Source: an uncultured Clostridia bacterium (GTDB lineage: Bacteria; Bacillota; Clostridia; UBA1381). From it: a stretch of 64,000 bases of DNA. Shown in pieces: positions 18,801 through 28,300 of this stretch. The stretch is taken from NCBI GenBank assembly GCA_944393255.1, contig CALXZP010000042.1:51351-115350 (forward strand). Reading direction: 5' to 3'. Both the position numbers and the translations under genes were made by a program. Under the pieces are notes generated by a model. That model made no database searches. It worked only from the letters and a program-made list of their open reading frames with translations, and had not been told where the DNA came from. Each line of letters starts with the position of its first letter. The stretch's first letter is position 1.

Positions 18801-20675
18801 GACGGGGAGCTTATATTCGGCGAAAGAAACAGCATTTCGGTAACGGCGGTTGAAAATACAGCGTCGGAAACAGGAAAATTATATCTCGGACTTTATAAGG
18901 ACAGCAAGCTTATGTCTGTGGATATAATTGACGATGTAGTGTTTGACGGACGCGGCGTGTATGAGGGTACGGCTGAGGTAGAAGTACCCAGACAGGGCGG
19001 AGAATATACTCTTAAGTGCTTTGCTTGGGAGGACGGAATGAAGCCTATTGCCGGTACGTATTCATCGTCGGTAAATGTTGAAAGCACTTTTGTTATCCCG
19101 AACGTATTTTCCGATAACATGATGCTCCAGGCTGATAAGCCTGTGACCGTATGGGGCGAAGCGCCGGATGGAGAAACAGTCACGGCGGTCCTCACAAATA
19201 CCGAGAGCGGAGACACCGTAACAGCTGACGGCACGGCGGAGAACGGCGCTTTCAGTATTGATCTTCAGGCGCAGGAGGCCGGCTCCGTGCCGTATACGCT
19301 TGAGTTACGATGCGGAGAAGAGAGCTATGTATACGGGAATATTATCTTTGGAGATATATATCTTCTGGCAGGTCAGTCGAATATGGAATATTGGATGAGC
19401 GGTCTTGCCGATACAAAGGCGGATCTGGAAGCTAATAAAGAGCGTGCTGAAAATGATAATATTCGTTCTGTAGATCTGCTTTCCAAGGGTACGGACGGCG
19501 CGAATGTGCCCCAGCAGGATCTCCCCGAGGTTTCGGGAACCATGTGGAAGCCAATGACGTACGGAAATGCTCTTTATGCAAGTCAGATAGGGTATTATTT
19601 TGCTCAGGCTTTGAATGAGGAGACCGGCAGACCGATAGGCTTTATAGGCGCTGCGGTAGGCGGAACGGGAAGCGACCAGTGGGTAAGCGGCGGACGTCTT
19701 TACAATAACAGGGTGTATCCTCTTCGGAACATGAAGCTGTCAGGTATACTGTATTATCAGGGCGAAGCTGACGAGGGCAAGAGCGCGGAACAGTACTCCG
19801 ATATCATGGCTGGAATAATAGACGATTACAGAGCGCTGTTCGGCGATGAAGAGCTCCCGTTCTATTACGCACAGCTTGCGAGGTATTCAAATCAGAATTT
19901 TGAAAAGATCCGCGCAGGCCAGTTCCTTGCCATGGAAAAGGCAGCAAACAAAACGAATGTTGGTATTGTTTCCAATCTTGACGAGGTAGGCAACTTCGGA
20001 TCAAACGGAAACACAACGGGCAACGCAAGACATGACATACATCCATACGGTAAAGCGGAAGTTGCAAGGCGGTTTACGCTCTGGGCTAAGCGCGATATAT
20101 ACGGACAGAGCGATGTTGCCGCGCACGGACCGATGTGTATTTCGGCTGTTTTGAATAACGGTTCGGCCGTACTGGAATTTGACTGCACGGGAGAGCTCAG
20201 CGTCATGCCTATGCAGCAGTATGCTGATTACAAGACTGAGTCGATAGGGATCGATCCCGATATTATAAACGGATTTGAGGTGGCGGGCGCCGATGGCATA
20301 TTCTATACGGCGGACGCAGAGATCAGCGGTAACAAGATAATTCTTACATGCGATGAAGTGCCTGAGCCGGCCGAAGTGAGATACGCATGGGGCGCATATC
20401 CCGAATCGCCCAATCTTACGGATGAAACAGGGCTCCCGTCGTATACATTTGCCGTAGCTATCAGTTCAGAGGACAGCGAATTATTAGTGCTTGAGGAAGA
20501 GGAAGCGGAAGAAACCGTTACGAAGGAAAACAAGGAGGATGAACCAGATGATACGGAGCCGGACGAGGAGTCGGCTCCGGAAACGGAAATACATGATAAG
20601 GAAACAGAAGCAGTTATTGCAGAAATGATCAAAGAGACTGTGGAAGATGATAAGGCAGTTGCAGAAACAGAATAG
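12894..20675 (+). CDS. Secreted GH95 fucosidase-type / SGNH O-acetylesterase multidomain enzyme
   Basis: A 2593-residue secreted enzyme with a signal peptide (1-29). Order: GWW-type beta-sandwich module (45-290); GH95 catalytic region (297-1090), with the QGIWND and DYHLDINIQMN blocks and probable general acid Glu804 in PSASPEHG; two tandem sugar-binding-like repeats (1104-1224, 1227-1350); ricin-type beta-trefoil region (1359-1615); Ig-like domain; second GWW-type module (1729-1949); Ig tail; SGNH esterase (2064-2522) with Ser2162 in GQSNM and Asp2381/His2383 in DIHP; and an acidic tail (2530-2593). GH95 enzymes release alpha-L-fucose (some alpha-L-galactose); the esterase domain is of the sialate O-acetylesterase type. 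The start has GAGGAGG upstream. No SLH or LPXTG anchor is visible. Substrate (mucin or plant glycan) is not settled. Confidence 0.88.
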   Translation: MRKKKARMIAAVSAAALTAGMLPGMAAAADEPLADPVFEPTAGSVVWSEGFEDGNIKNIIEGGQRGFKIDGDNYSIDTGNGWGTGSNAIRFCNIEWGGNNSLTLDMLKSAQEQGNNALETALEGNVMISFKMQMDADYGGFWNGSTNTLILEDQNGRGFMGLEAYTKDNGSDDITLNLIALNDECNENIRYELAKGRNNVFKMLKEVSVYLDSETMKYQIRINGKTISAGNHGEWIPMSTSGEPGSASKADSVKAGRIKIQNKGSNWYGGIVIDDAAVSNWTKLEFAGEAEAPEKAMSMWYRRPAYEWKYSMPIGNGRIGAMTWGGILSDTVSLNEVTAWSGEDHTGKALDKDGSADGYAALNALREELKKESPNRTLVSQYLSEMGGTGNDAAGTHRPFGKLEFSFESTGEAIENYRRSLDLENAVTTVEYTSGGVKYTRQAFVSNPDQVLVLTYEADKNGKITFDTDFATENSNGGTGESTAYDDYLEWNGEVFNYDNVKNGVKTFGYMKAVNEGGTVTYDSNGLHVDGADKVTLIVSIGTDFSAGVGYEQNSKENAKAQLDAAAERSSELMDRHAADVAPLFNRMKVEIGSADELRSPDPTDVRLEKIREGGEIDGSFMSLWYQYARYLMIAGSRENSPMPMNLQGIWNDNVACNMAWTCDYHLDINIQMNQWMANSSNLSESEKPIFNFMKNILIPNGNITAKKQYNSPNGWLAGVATNAWGYTGISSSSWESFTGTTCGAWLAQEIMSYYDHTGDIEFLREDGYDMLRSTAAFYDEFMTEYTDKDGNTYWVTIPSASPEHGNVEMMSTMDITVISDIFTQVKRCYEILGMEQDDFYSRISDKLERLAPYRITDQGSLSEWPYRADKNDEYYGNTNHRHTSHLLGLFPYAQITPDKTPELAKAALISMQRRFDRSDFEHTEWTAVNAQGQYARLKDGENAYKYLKLQGDTFTWPNLLSISPEGIALAPCDVYIIDGTFGVGQATAEMLMQSHSGRIEFLPALPKQWSEGNIEGMSAEGAFEVDFTWKDYTISKASITSKKGNTANILKNAAVNWDNIAVFDSKGEKVTTGGDDKLLTFETEEGETYTLRTADGRELQTGRIINDNDSRIQYTGFNYHNDRSGRGDIGGDVHFSEHTGSAAELTFTGTGIDVLAEKDTDGKKAKVYIDGELKGEYSAYSETYEAQGVLCSIDGLDAGTHTVKVEQSEDGGFLVLDAFAVRGQYFSQINDDNPMITYGDGWGRSTGRSGKGNFMGDIHYGDENNIGSSITVDFSGTGIETIVEKDSIFGSLSFEVDGVSYGTADTSDGTGRYIVNPISGLSKGDHTLKITHLGGGGWNWCAVDGFIILDDAEGAALNSGLYELSGLSDGKILDDADGTPAVSNAMGGGDNQKWYLDYVDGRMFRIINAQSGMAASIGSDNRSLVQKPVDETASDQLWQQLPYTMGDGTVQIMNGKYAQFVQIDGGHTGNGGGVALWTYENADHTRWIMEEAGDGLVFIKNYVGTYLQVDSSSAMSEAAPIKTWEKLSGGSQVWKIEASGAGAFRITNNVTGMEIVSDNGTTALAEPSESEAGEWGVELRKSNGVAYYVFTNKQDGTALTVGGESGWKLSMKSASDTSPIAKNIEVGGSINAGSELSVSYDYQSVSGVDEGESSFSIYVVSSKNEKLEQPEYSGTAAGGFSFTVPESFEKEKILAVEILPKDVNGIGRGRFIKYISAPQADNTAMSESLKNTVVFSGGTESDIRENRNGWSIQSGKKEGTDYGITVSEKAGVSNSLGINAVDWWRDTYFTYTPEENGSEPLEGKAYVEFNAMFDAPNYFDKESRMFIALNNGVTDFASVRLMGRRLDIVAMNEAGTYRQFYTIGLGMEELYGKWINFKMYTNGSDSFAVCMNGKFVRNQNGGIWFKCADSACSGPAEASGAKADKIRSVKMGFEWSGKDSTLWINDLKCGTYRESENTKWTITDVGPLDGELIFGERNSISVTAVENTASETGKLYLGLYKDSKLMSVDIIDDVVFDGRGVYEGTAEVEVPRQGGEYTLKCFAWEDGMKPIAGTYSSSVNVESTFVIPNVFSDNMMLQADKPVTVWGEAPDGETVTAVLTNTESGDTVTADGTAENGAFSIDLQAQEAGSVPYTLELRCGEESYVYGNIIFGDIYLLAGQSNMEYWMSGLADTKADLEANKERAENDNIRSVDLLSKGTDGANVPQQDLPEVSGTMWKPMTYGNALYASQIGYYFAQALNEETGRPIGFIGAAVGGTGSDQWVSGGRLYNNRVYPLRNMKLSGILYYQGEADEGKSAEQYSDIMAGIIDDYRALFGDEELPFYYAQLARYSNQNFEKIRAGQFLAMEKAANKTNVGIVSNLDEVGNFGSNGNTTGNARHDIHPYGKAEVARRFTLWAKRDIYGQSDVAAHGPMCISAVLNNGSAVLEFDCTGELSVMPMQQYADYKTESIGIDPDIINGFEVAGADGIFYTADAEISGNKIILTCDEVPEPAEVRYAWGAYPESPNLTDETGLPSYTFAVAISSEDSELLVLEEEEAEETVTKENKEDEPDDTEPDEESAPETEIHDKETEAVIAEMIKETVEDDKAVAETE

Positions 20676-20680
20676 ATCTC

Positions 20681-20735
20681 AGAGAGCTGCCGATATGCAC
20701 GGATCTCCGTGCATAGGCGGCTCTCTCTGGTTTTT
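20681..20735 (+). terminator. Strong intrinsic terminator after the GH95 gene
   Basis: A long hairpin: AGAGAGC...TATGCACGGA pairs with TCCGTGCATA...GCTCTCT, with small internal bulges, followed by TTTTT (20731-20735). A promoter for the next gene was not clearly identified, so that gene may depend on readthrough or a weak promoter between 20736 and 20791. Confidence 0.85.
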
Positions 20736-20791
20736 GAAAGATACCGGTTTGCAGTTCCGGAATATTTATAAAAGTCTGTGAGGGATTTGAT

Positions 20792-22609
20792 ATGAAAATA
20801 GATATAAAAAATGGAAGAGTAAATATACACAGCGGTACATACTCGTTTTATTCTATACAATCTGTATGGAATGTGAACGGACGAATATACAGTATATCTG
20901 ATGAAAACGCGTCTGCGGAGTTTGATGGTAACAGTGCGGCAATGGTATTGGAAACGGATGGGCTGAGGCTTGAGCTTAAAATTGAGATCTTTTCACATTC
21001 GGCAAGAATAAGGGCTGCAATGCATAGTCCGGAGGAGGCGGAGATCGCAAGTATAACTCCGTTTTCTGCAATGATCAACGACGCTGAGAATGACAGCCTG
21101 CTGCGTGTTCCGTTTGACAATGATGATTGGGTGAGATATGAAACAAATTCAGTACGCGAGGGAGGCAGAAGTTACGGAGCCGGCTGTGTGTTCGGAAAAG
21201 ATCATGCGGCAGCTGTCGGGGTATGTGACTTTTCCGAATGGAAAACCGGAATTGATCTTACTGAGGGAAGAATGAGCGTTGTGTGCGGCATTGCTGACGG
21301 TCTGACGCGTGACGTGTGTCCGCACGGGACGATAGTTTGCAGAAGTATAGCGGCTCCGGAGGTATGGATATTTGAAAGCAGCTCATGGCAGGCTGCAATG
21401 GAGGATTATGCGGAGAAGTATTCTGAGCTGAACGCGCGGTTGAGGTGGGACGGAGACACGCCTGTGGGCTGGAACAGCTGGTACGCATATATGAAAGATA
21501 TAGATGATAAAAAGTATCTTGCCAATGCGGAATTTATAAGTTCTCTTGACGGATACGAAAACGGATATATAAACTTTGATGCATTCTGGACAAATCTTGA
21601 TGAAAACACGCTTAGAAAATGTGCTGAAACTGTAGCGGGAAGAAATATGGTACCCGGTATATACCTTGCTCCGTTTGCCGTGTGGCATGACGAACAGCGT
21701 TTGGACGAGCCGGTAACGGACGATTTTGGAAGCGCAGCATGGGATGGACTTACATGGCGCAGCATTCTGTTGAAGGATAAAAACGGAGAAATATTGCCGC
21801 GTGTTGACGGGGGACTGTCACTTGATGTTACGCATCCGGCGGTAAAGGAACGTATGCTCCGGGCTCTGCATAAGCTGGAAGAAATGGGGTACAAGTACAT
21901 AAAATTAGATTTTCTCGGTCACGGGGCGCGCGAAGGTGATTTTTATGATAAGGATATCACAACCGGTATGCAGGCATACAACATGGCCATGCGTGAAATA
22001 TGCATGGCTTGGCACGGGTTCATAAGCCTTTCTATAGCGCCTGTGTTCCCGGGAGGATATGGTCATGCCAGGCGGGTCTGCTGTGATGTGTTCGGCGAGT
22101 TCAAGGACAGCAAATATCTGCTTAATGCTCTTACATATGGTTTTTGGCTCAATAAGCGCGTGTATGAGTTTAATGATCCGGATCACATATGTGTTGATAA
22201 AAGCCGTGCTGAAGCAAAATTTCGATTTGTTTCCGCCGTTATAGGCGGAACGGTAATGCTGTTCTCGTCAAAATGTGAAAATGATGATGAAAGGCTGCTG
22301 ATGAAGGAGTTTGCGGGTAAAGAGGAGCTTACGGAGCTGGCAAAAAAACACATGGTTTTTCGGCCTGTGGAAAGATATATTTCCGATGGGATCTCAAAAG
22401 CTTTTGTCGGCTCATGCGGAGGCAATACATATATAGCTCTCTTCAATTTCAAAGAAACGGAAACAGAATTTCTGTTTTCCGAGGCTGCGGATGATTTGGA
22501 TGTAAAAACCGGCAGAGCGAAAGCACTCTACAGCGGTACAGAACACGAGATCGGCGCTGATATCAGGTTTTTGGTGGCTGCGAAGGACTGTGAAATATAT
22601 CAACTATGA
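20792..22609 (+). CDS. Cytosolic clan-D glycosidase (GH27/GH36-like alpha-galactosidase)
   Basis: A 605-residue protein without signal peptide. An N-terminal beta-sandwich (1-220) precedes a TIM barrel starting at VGWNSWYAYM. The probable nucleophile is Asp373 (YIKLDFLGH) and the probable acid/base is Asp432 (ARRVCCDVFGEF), the KxD and C-D arrangement of clan GH-D. It is a clear paralogue of the secreted enzymes at 33183 and 41878, sharing the TGMQAYN, SIAPVFP..YGHARR and EFNDPDH blocks, but lacks their two N-terminal binding domains. Likely cleaves terminal alpha-galactosides (or alpha-N-acetylgalactosaminides) after import. The linkage cannot be read from sequence. It lies between the GH95 gene and the SLH operon. 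Confidence 0.8.
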   Translation: MKIDIKNGRVNIHSGTYSFYSIQSVWNVNGRIYSISDENASAEFDGNSAAMVLETDGLRLELKIEIFSHSARIRAAMHSPEEAEIASITPFSAMINDAENDSLLRVPFDNDDWVRYETNSVREGGRSYGAGCVFGKDHAAAVGVCDFSEWKTGIDLTEGRMSVVCGIADGLTRDVCPHGTIVCRSIAAPEVWIFESSSWQAAMEDYAEKYSELNARLRWDGDTPVGWNSWYAYMKDIDDKKYLANAEFISSLDGYENGYINFDAFWTNLDENTLRKCAETVAGRNMVPGIYLAPFAVWHDEQRLDEPVTDDFGSAAWDGLTWRSILLKDKNGEILPRVDGGLSLDVTHPAVKERMLRALHKLEEMGYKYIKLDFLGHGAREGDFYDKDITTGMQAYNMAMREICMAWHGFISLSIAPVFPGGYGHARRVCCDVFGEFKDSKYLLNALTYGFWLNKRVYEFNDPDHICVDKSRAEAKFRFVSAVIGGTVMLFSSKCENDDERLLMKEFAGKEELTELAKKHMVFRPVERYISDGISKAFVGSCGGNTYIALFNFKETETEFLFSEAADDLDVKTGRAKALYSGTEHEIGADIRFLVAAKDCEIYQL

Positions 22610-22621
22610 AGAAATTCAATG

Positions 22622-22671
22622 ATCAAGTGAAAAATTTCTCACTTGATATATTGTAAAATATGCTTTATAAT
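22622..22671 (+). promoter_or_regulatory. Promoter with overlapping inverted repeat ahead of the SLH operon
   Basis: TTGATA (22643-22648), 17 bp and TATAAT (22666-22671) form a good promoter. A perfect 9-bp inverted repeat, ATCAAGTGA (22622-22630) and TCACTTGAT (22639-22647), overlaps the -35 box. Its core GTGAAAAATTTCT loosely resembles the TGAAAnTTTTCTA element at other promoters in the locus. It could be a regulator-binding site; as a terminator it lacks a proper T tract. Confidence 0.65.
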
Positions 22672-22715
22672 AATACTAATAAAAATAATAAATACCTTGA
22701 GAAGGAGAGAATTCC

Positions 22716-25346
22716 ATGAAGATGCATTTATTTAAAACAGCAGCTGTTGCTGCAGCGGCGGTCGCCGCGTTTACATTTGCGTCTGCCGTGCATGCTGCGG
22801 AAATTTCTGATACAACGCAGTTATATTATAACAGATTAAAAACTCTGGGGATAGTGTCTGAGACCGGAGATTTTGATAAGACTCTCACCAGAGGCGAAAT
22901 GGCGAGAATAGTATGCGAAGTGGGAAGATATAATACCGTCAATTCGGGAGGAAAGATCTTCAGCGATGTGCCGGAAGATCATCAATATGCAAATTACATA
23001 AACGCTGCATATGAGCACGGAATAATAAGCGGATATTCCGACGGCAGCTTCGGACCCGAGGACGAGGTCACACGTGAGCAGATGTACAAGATGCTTCTCT
23101 CCGTTGCGGGTTATTCGGTATTTGCCGAGCAGAACGGAGGATATCCTTCCGGATATATGTCGATAGCGTCGAGCAATTCGCTCATTTTAAAAAGGAGCGG
23201 AAGCGTAACGATAGAAGAAGCCATATATTCAACCTTTAAGACCATTGAGATGCCGGTCGTAAAGATGACATACGCGCCCAATCTGAAATATGAAAAAGAT
23301 CCGGAGCACACATTGCTGAGCGTCATACTTGATGAAGAGGATATGGAGATATGGGACGGGGTAATGAGTTTTGACGGTATCACGTCCATAAACTCGGACG
23401 AGCTGCCCAACGAGAACTATATGGAAATAGGCGGAAACCGAGTTGCGAACGGCGGCGCTGATGCTGCCGGGCTCCTTGGGAAGCACGTTGAGTATTTTGT
23501 AGATGACGGAGGCGTCTGTGCTGTATACGAATATCCCGGTAAAAACAGGGAGGTCACGTTCAGTGCAGAGGATATCAATTACGCTTCAAAGCAGTCGTAT
23601 TCGGTATATTTGGACGGTTCTTCAAGCAGACGCACATCCCTGCGTCTGAGCGGAGGTCTGAACGTCGTTTATAACAGACAGGGTCTTGAGGGCTGGTCGG
23701 AAGACGACTTGATACCTTCAAACGGAAGCGTGACGCTTATAGATAATAATGACGATGGTGATTATGACGTAGCTATAGTAAGCGACCGGCGCTATTATGT
23801 TGTTGACAGCGCAAGTTCTGAGGGACTTTCGGTAAGATTTAAGCTCTATGAAAACCAGAGTGAAAGCGGATATAACATAAATGAAAGCGATCTCGGTTCA
23901 AGCATATATTATTATGTGACGGACAGCGAAGGTGTAAGACGAGATCCTTCAGCTGTAAGCAAAAATTCCGTGATAGGTGTTGCGAAGAGCCGTGACGGAA
24001 AAATAATGGATGTTGTGGTCACGAAAAAAGCGGTAGACGGAACTCTTGACGCATTATCTGATAAAAGCCTGACGGTAAACGGGATATCGTATGATACGAT
24101 CCGGATCGGAGCAGGCGAATATCCGGTGTTTGATGTGAAGCCCGGAGATACGGTTACGATATATATAAACGAAAACGATGAAATAGTTTACTGCGAGCAG
24201 CAGGGAAGCTCTGAATCGGAGTTCGCATTTGTAAAGGATGTTTATCTGGACGACGACGGAGAAACCTGGTTTGTTAAGCTGGTCACAAGCGGAAATATGG
24301 GATCTCTGGAAAACAGAAAATATTATTGGGTCAAAGATAAGCTTGCGCAGAACAGCGGTATCATATCTGTTGAAGTTAACAGAAGTCTTAGGATAAACGG
24401 AGAAAAGAGCAGTGCGTCAAGCATAAATGAACTGAAATATCAGGTGGTGACCTATATGGTCAACAGTCAGGATAAGCTTACATCAATAGATGTTCTGACG
24501 CCTGATTTTGAGTACACGGAAGGAAAGTATAATCATAATACCGGTGCGCTCGTACAGATGGATCTTCAGGATAATACCGATCTGCAGTATGATAATCCGG
24601 CTGTTTTGCTGACGGGCAATATACAGACCCTCGTAGTGCCGAGGGATCCGAATGAGCTGTACAGCGATACGGCATATCTTGCTAAGTACAGGATCGAGAA
24701 CGGAGAGGCGACAACAAACGCTGCGTTTTATGATATCCCTGACGGAAGCCAGACTCCCAGGCTGCTTGTGCTGCGGGCGGTGCTGACGGAAAGCGGTACC
24801 GCACAGGGAGATGAGACCAACGGGATCTTGATCAAGAGCGTCAGCGAAGGTATCGATTCGGACGGCGAGATGATATATACGGCTACTATATATAACAATT
24901 CCGGAAGCGAGGTAACTCTTACTATACGGGACGATGTATCTTTTACGGATAATTCCGTAAAGCGCGGCATGGGAGAGCTTCAGATCGGCGATGTAATAGA
25001 GGCAAGCGTAGATTCGAATAATAAAGTCATAGAGCTGAACGTTATGGCGTCGGCGGAGCAGCCCGTCAGCGGTATGCTCATGGGCAAAGTGCAAAAGCTG
25101 CAGCCGAATGTTATCTGGAACAAATCCGACGGGGAGAATTTCTATAATGTATTCTATTACATAAACAGCAGCGGCGAACGGATAGAGGATGCGGTCAAGG
25201 CTGAATATGCCATATTTAAATATGAAAATAAAAAGGTAGATAAAATAGACGCAAACGATATCATAACCGATGTAAACGGCGTGGACGCCGATACAGTTAT
25301 CATTGCGGGGGATATCGCGGTAATACTTCCGCTTGAACTTGAGTAA
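22716..25346 (+). CDS. Secreted SLH-domain surface protein (N-terminal SLH)
   Basis: An 876-residue exported protein with a signal peptide ending near VHA-AEI. SLH repeats follow directly (about 28-150). The clearest is FSDVPEDHQYANYINAAYEHGIISGYSDGSFGPEDEVTREQM (shown in parts: FSDVPEDHQYANY, GIISGYSDGSFGPEDEVTR). SLH domains hold proteins to pyruvylated secondary cell-wall polymer. The remaining ~720 residues are strand-rich (many DG/NG turns, repeated TVNGISYDTI-like and LTINDD-like pieces) and do not match a family I recognise; no catalytic motif was seen. Start chosen at 22716 with AAGGAG 9 nt upstream. The next SLH gene begins 17 nt downstream, so the two are one operon. Confidence 0.8.
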   Translation: MKMHLFKTAAVAAAAVAAFTFASAVHAAEISDTTQLYYNRLKTLGIVSETGDFDKTLTRGEMARIVCEVGRYNTVNSGGKIFSDVPEDHQYANYINAAYEHGIISGYSDGSFGPEDEVTREQMYKMLLSVAGYSVFAEQNGGYPSGYMSIASSNSLILKRSGSVTIEEAIYSTFKTIEMPVVKMTYAPNLKYEKDPEHTLLSVILDEEDMEIWDGVMSFDGITSINSDELPNENYMEIGGNRVANGGADAAGLLGKHVEYFVDDGGVCAVYEYPGKNREVTFSAEDINYASKQSYSVYLDGSSSRRTSLRLSGGLNVVYNRQGLEGWSEDDLIPSNGSVTLIDNNDDGDYDVAIVSDRRYYVVDSASSEGLSVRFKLYENQSESGYNINESDLGSSIYYYVTDSEGVRRDPSAVSKNSVIGVAKSRDGKIMDVVVTKKAVDGTLDALSDKSLTVNGISYDTIRIGAGEYPVFDVKPGDTVTIYINENDEIVYCEQQGSSESEFAFVKDVYLDDDGETWFVKLVTSGNMGSLENRKYYWVKDKLAQNSGIISVEVNRSLRINGEKSSASSINELKYQVVTYMVNSQDKLTSIDVLTPDFEYTEGKYNHNTGALVQMDLQDNTDLQYDNPAVLLTGNIQTLVVPRDPNELYSDTAYLAKYRIENGEATTNAAFYDIPDGSQTPRLLVLRAVLTESGTAQGDETNGILIKSVSEGIDSDGEMIYTATIYNNSGSEVTLTIRDDVSFTDNSVKRGMGELQIGDVIEASVDSNNKVIELNVMASAEQPVSGMLMGKVQKLQPNVIWNKSDGENFYNVFYYINSSGERIEDAVKAEYAIFKYENKKVDKIDANDIITDVNGVDADTVIIAGDIAVILPLELE

Positions 25347-25362
25347 CGGAGAGGTGGTATAA

Positions 25363-28300
25363 ATGCAAAATAAATTTATGGCTGCGCTGATCTCGTCAGC
25401 GATCATGCTTTCGTCATTTCCCGCCGTTTCAGGCGTACATGCGCAGGACGGCGCAGTATACAGCATGGATTTTGAGGCAGAGGGCTTAGAGGAAACGATC
25501 AAAGCCCAAACCGACGGCTGGAGCTATGACAGCGATAATGGTCTTGATAAGGTTGATATTTCGATAAATGCCGATGAGAATACATCAAACGCGCTTAGGT
25601 TCTCATCAACAGATTGGTATAAGAGTATGTGGATCGATCTTGACCTGAAGGAGAATTGGGTATCCAATAAAGTATCGGAAGGAGAGGATAGGAATGAAGC
25701 CGAAGCCGCGGTAGATGGATATCTTTCGGGCGATATGACTCTTTCTTTCCGCGCTAAACTTGATGTTGACGGCATAAGCGACAAGCCTGAGGATGTACAT
25801 GAATCGTTTATAAAAATAAAGAACGAAGCTACTGCCGCAGTAGCCGAGATCAGAACAAAAGACGACAAGCTTTATCTGAGCGGCCTCAGTGAAGATGAGT
25901 ATTATGAAATAAAGACAATAGATATAAGCAAGGAAAATGAGGATTGGCATGAGTTTGAGTTCACGTTCTATATACAGACGAACACATATCGTCTTAGTAT
26001 CGACGGGTCTCCCATTGAAGTAAACGGTTCGTATGATATCAGAGCGGGTGCCCAGGACGGAGAAACAAATATCAATAAAATATCAACTTTTGAGTTTGGA
26101 CATTTTTGGTCCGGCTGGTGGCAGAGACTGATGATAGACGATATAAATATATCAACAGACGTTGAAGCTCCGGAGCCGGGAGAAAGCCAGTCCCCAAAAC
26201 CAACTGCGCCGGAGCAGACATCTGCCCCGGAACAGGGTGTGCTTTATTACGAGCCGTTCGAGGACAGCGGAATTGAAAGCGAGATAAAGGGACAGGAAAA
26301 CGGATGGAGCAACGGAGCGGCGGCTTCTCATGAAGGAGTAGAAAATATATCGGTAGACTCTTACGGAGGCGGCTCAAGATCGTACCGTTTTGCTTCATCA
26401 GACTGGTATAAAAATATATGGTCTATACTTGACCTGCAGGAAAACGGGGTGCACAAGAGGGTCTTGAACGGTGAGAATGAGGCTCAGGCGCAGGCTGAGG
26501 TGGATGAATATCTTCGCTCTGATATGAAGCTTTCTTTCAGAGCCTGCTTTGAAGCGGACGGAACCGATACGACCACGCATGAACAGTATATAAGGATCAA
26601 GGGAAGCGACGGACATGTTATAACGGATATCCATCTTTATAACAATGAGCTTAAGCTTATAGCCTTTGATGAGACGTGCAGCGCCAATACTGCATATGAT
26701 ATAAAAACAGTTGACTGGAGCAAGAACGCCAGAGATTGGCATGATTTTGCAGTGTATTATGATTTCGAACGCAACGCCTACATGGTAGAAGTTGACGGAG
26801 AGATTGTGAAAAACACACCTCACGGGAGATGGATCCCGGCGGGAAGCGGAACGGGCATAGGCTCGTCGTCAGAAGCCGATATCGGAAAGATCCAAAGCAT
26901 AGAAATGGGTCATTACTGGTCGGCATGGTGGGGAGCGCTTTATATCGACGATATAAAGCTCACGGAATATGAACCGCCGCAGGATGAATTTGAGATAGTG
27001 AACGTATCCATAAGAAACGAATACGATTCTGAGACGCTCGTTCCGGGCGGGGGATGCAAGGCTGTTGTAAATGTTGCCGGCGGCGAGGCGGAGAGTATGA
27101 CCGAGCTCTGGAGCTATACGGACAACGGAAGCGATTGGTATGAGTTTACCGGAGGAATAATACCTAAGAACGCGTCTGCGGTACGCGTAAAGGTCACGGC
27201 TGTAGATAAAGACGGCAACACGGCGGAGTTTACAGCAACGGCTGACGTAAGTCCGGTCGGAGCTGTGATTTACGAAACGATCGCAACAGAGGATTTTGAG
27301 TCGGCTGACAAGGAGACCGAGATAAACAATCAGACTGACGGCTGGACGATAAAGGGCAGCTCGGCGCAGGCCGATGTTGGGAACGGATTCGGAGGTGACA
27401 GGAACGCTCTGAGATTTGCTTCTACCAACAGCAATGCTAACAGCAATCTGCAGCTTGATTTTGCAAAGCGCGGAGCAAGCTATTCTGAGAACGACCGCAT
27501 AAGACTGAGTTTCGAGTTTGCGTTCGGGCTTGACAGCAGCACTACGACTATAACGCCTTCATCGTCTGCATATGTTCGTGTCAAGGATACCGAAGGAAAC
27601 GCGTTTACAGCTATAAACCTTTTGGGCGATACGATGTCGCTTCTGTATTACGATGATGAGCTTGGCAAAGTGAACGATATAGAGCTTGCAAAAGGACGGT
27701 CGAAGGTAATAGATGTATGGAGAAGTGTTGAGATATATCTTGATACGGCTGCAAATAAATACTGCGTTTGCATCGACGGATCCCCTATCGGCAAAGACAA
27801 ACAGAAATGGTTCACGCCCGCAAATTCTATTGTAAAAGGAACAGGCGTTCCTATAACAGTGAAAGGTATTGGAGCTGTAGATATAGGTCAGGAAAAATCC
27901 ACGTGGTGGTCAAGCACGTATATTGATAATATCAGCCTTGAGAAATACTATGTTCCTGATACAAATGCTTTTACGGTACAGAATATAACTGTTTCAAACG
28001 CATATTCCGAAGCGCAGCCCGTTGCGGCGGGAAGCTCTGTCAAGGCGGCGCCTGTAATAAGCGCAGACGGCAATATCCCGGAGAACACAAAGGTGACAGA
28101 CTGTATTTATTCATGGGAGTATATACTCGGAGACGGCGAGACCGTTCAGGGAACAGACGTGATCCCGTACAATGCCGTATCGGGCAGGGTAAAAGGAGTA
28201 TTTAAGAATTTAGTGGGACAGCAGGCAGAATGTGAAAAAGAATTTTCCGTAACTGAGAATACCGCGCCGCGGGTCTCCGGATTTGCTGTTTCAGGAGAAT

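Noticed and set aside
24483..25502. A 339-codon open frame on the minus strand
   Set aside because: It runs antisense through both SLH genes, including the start of the second; composition is typical of a shadow frame.
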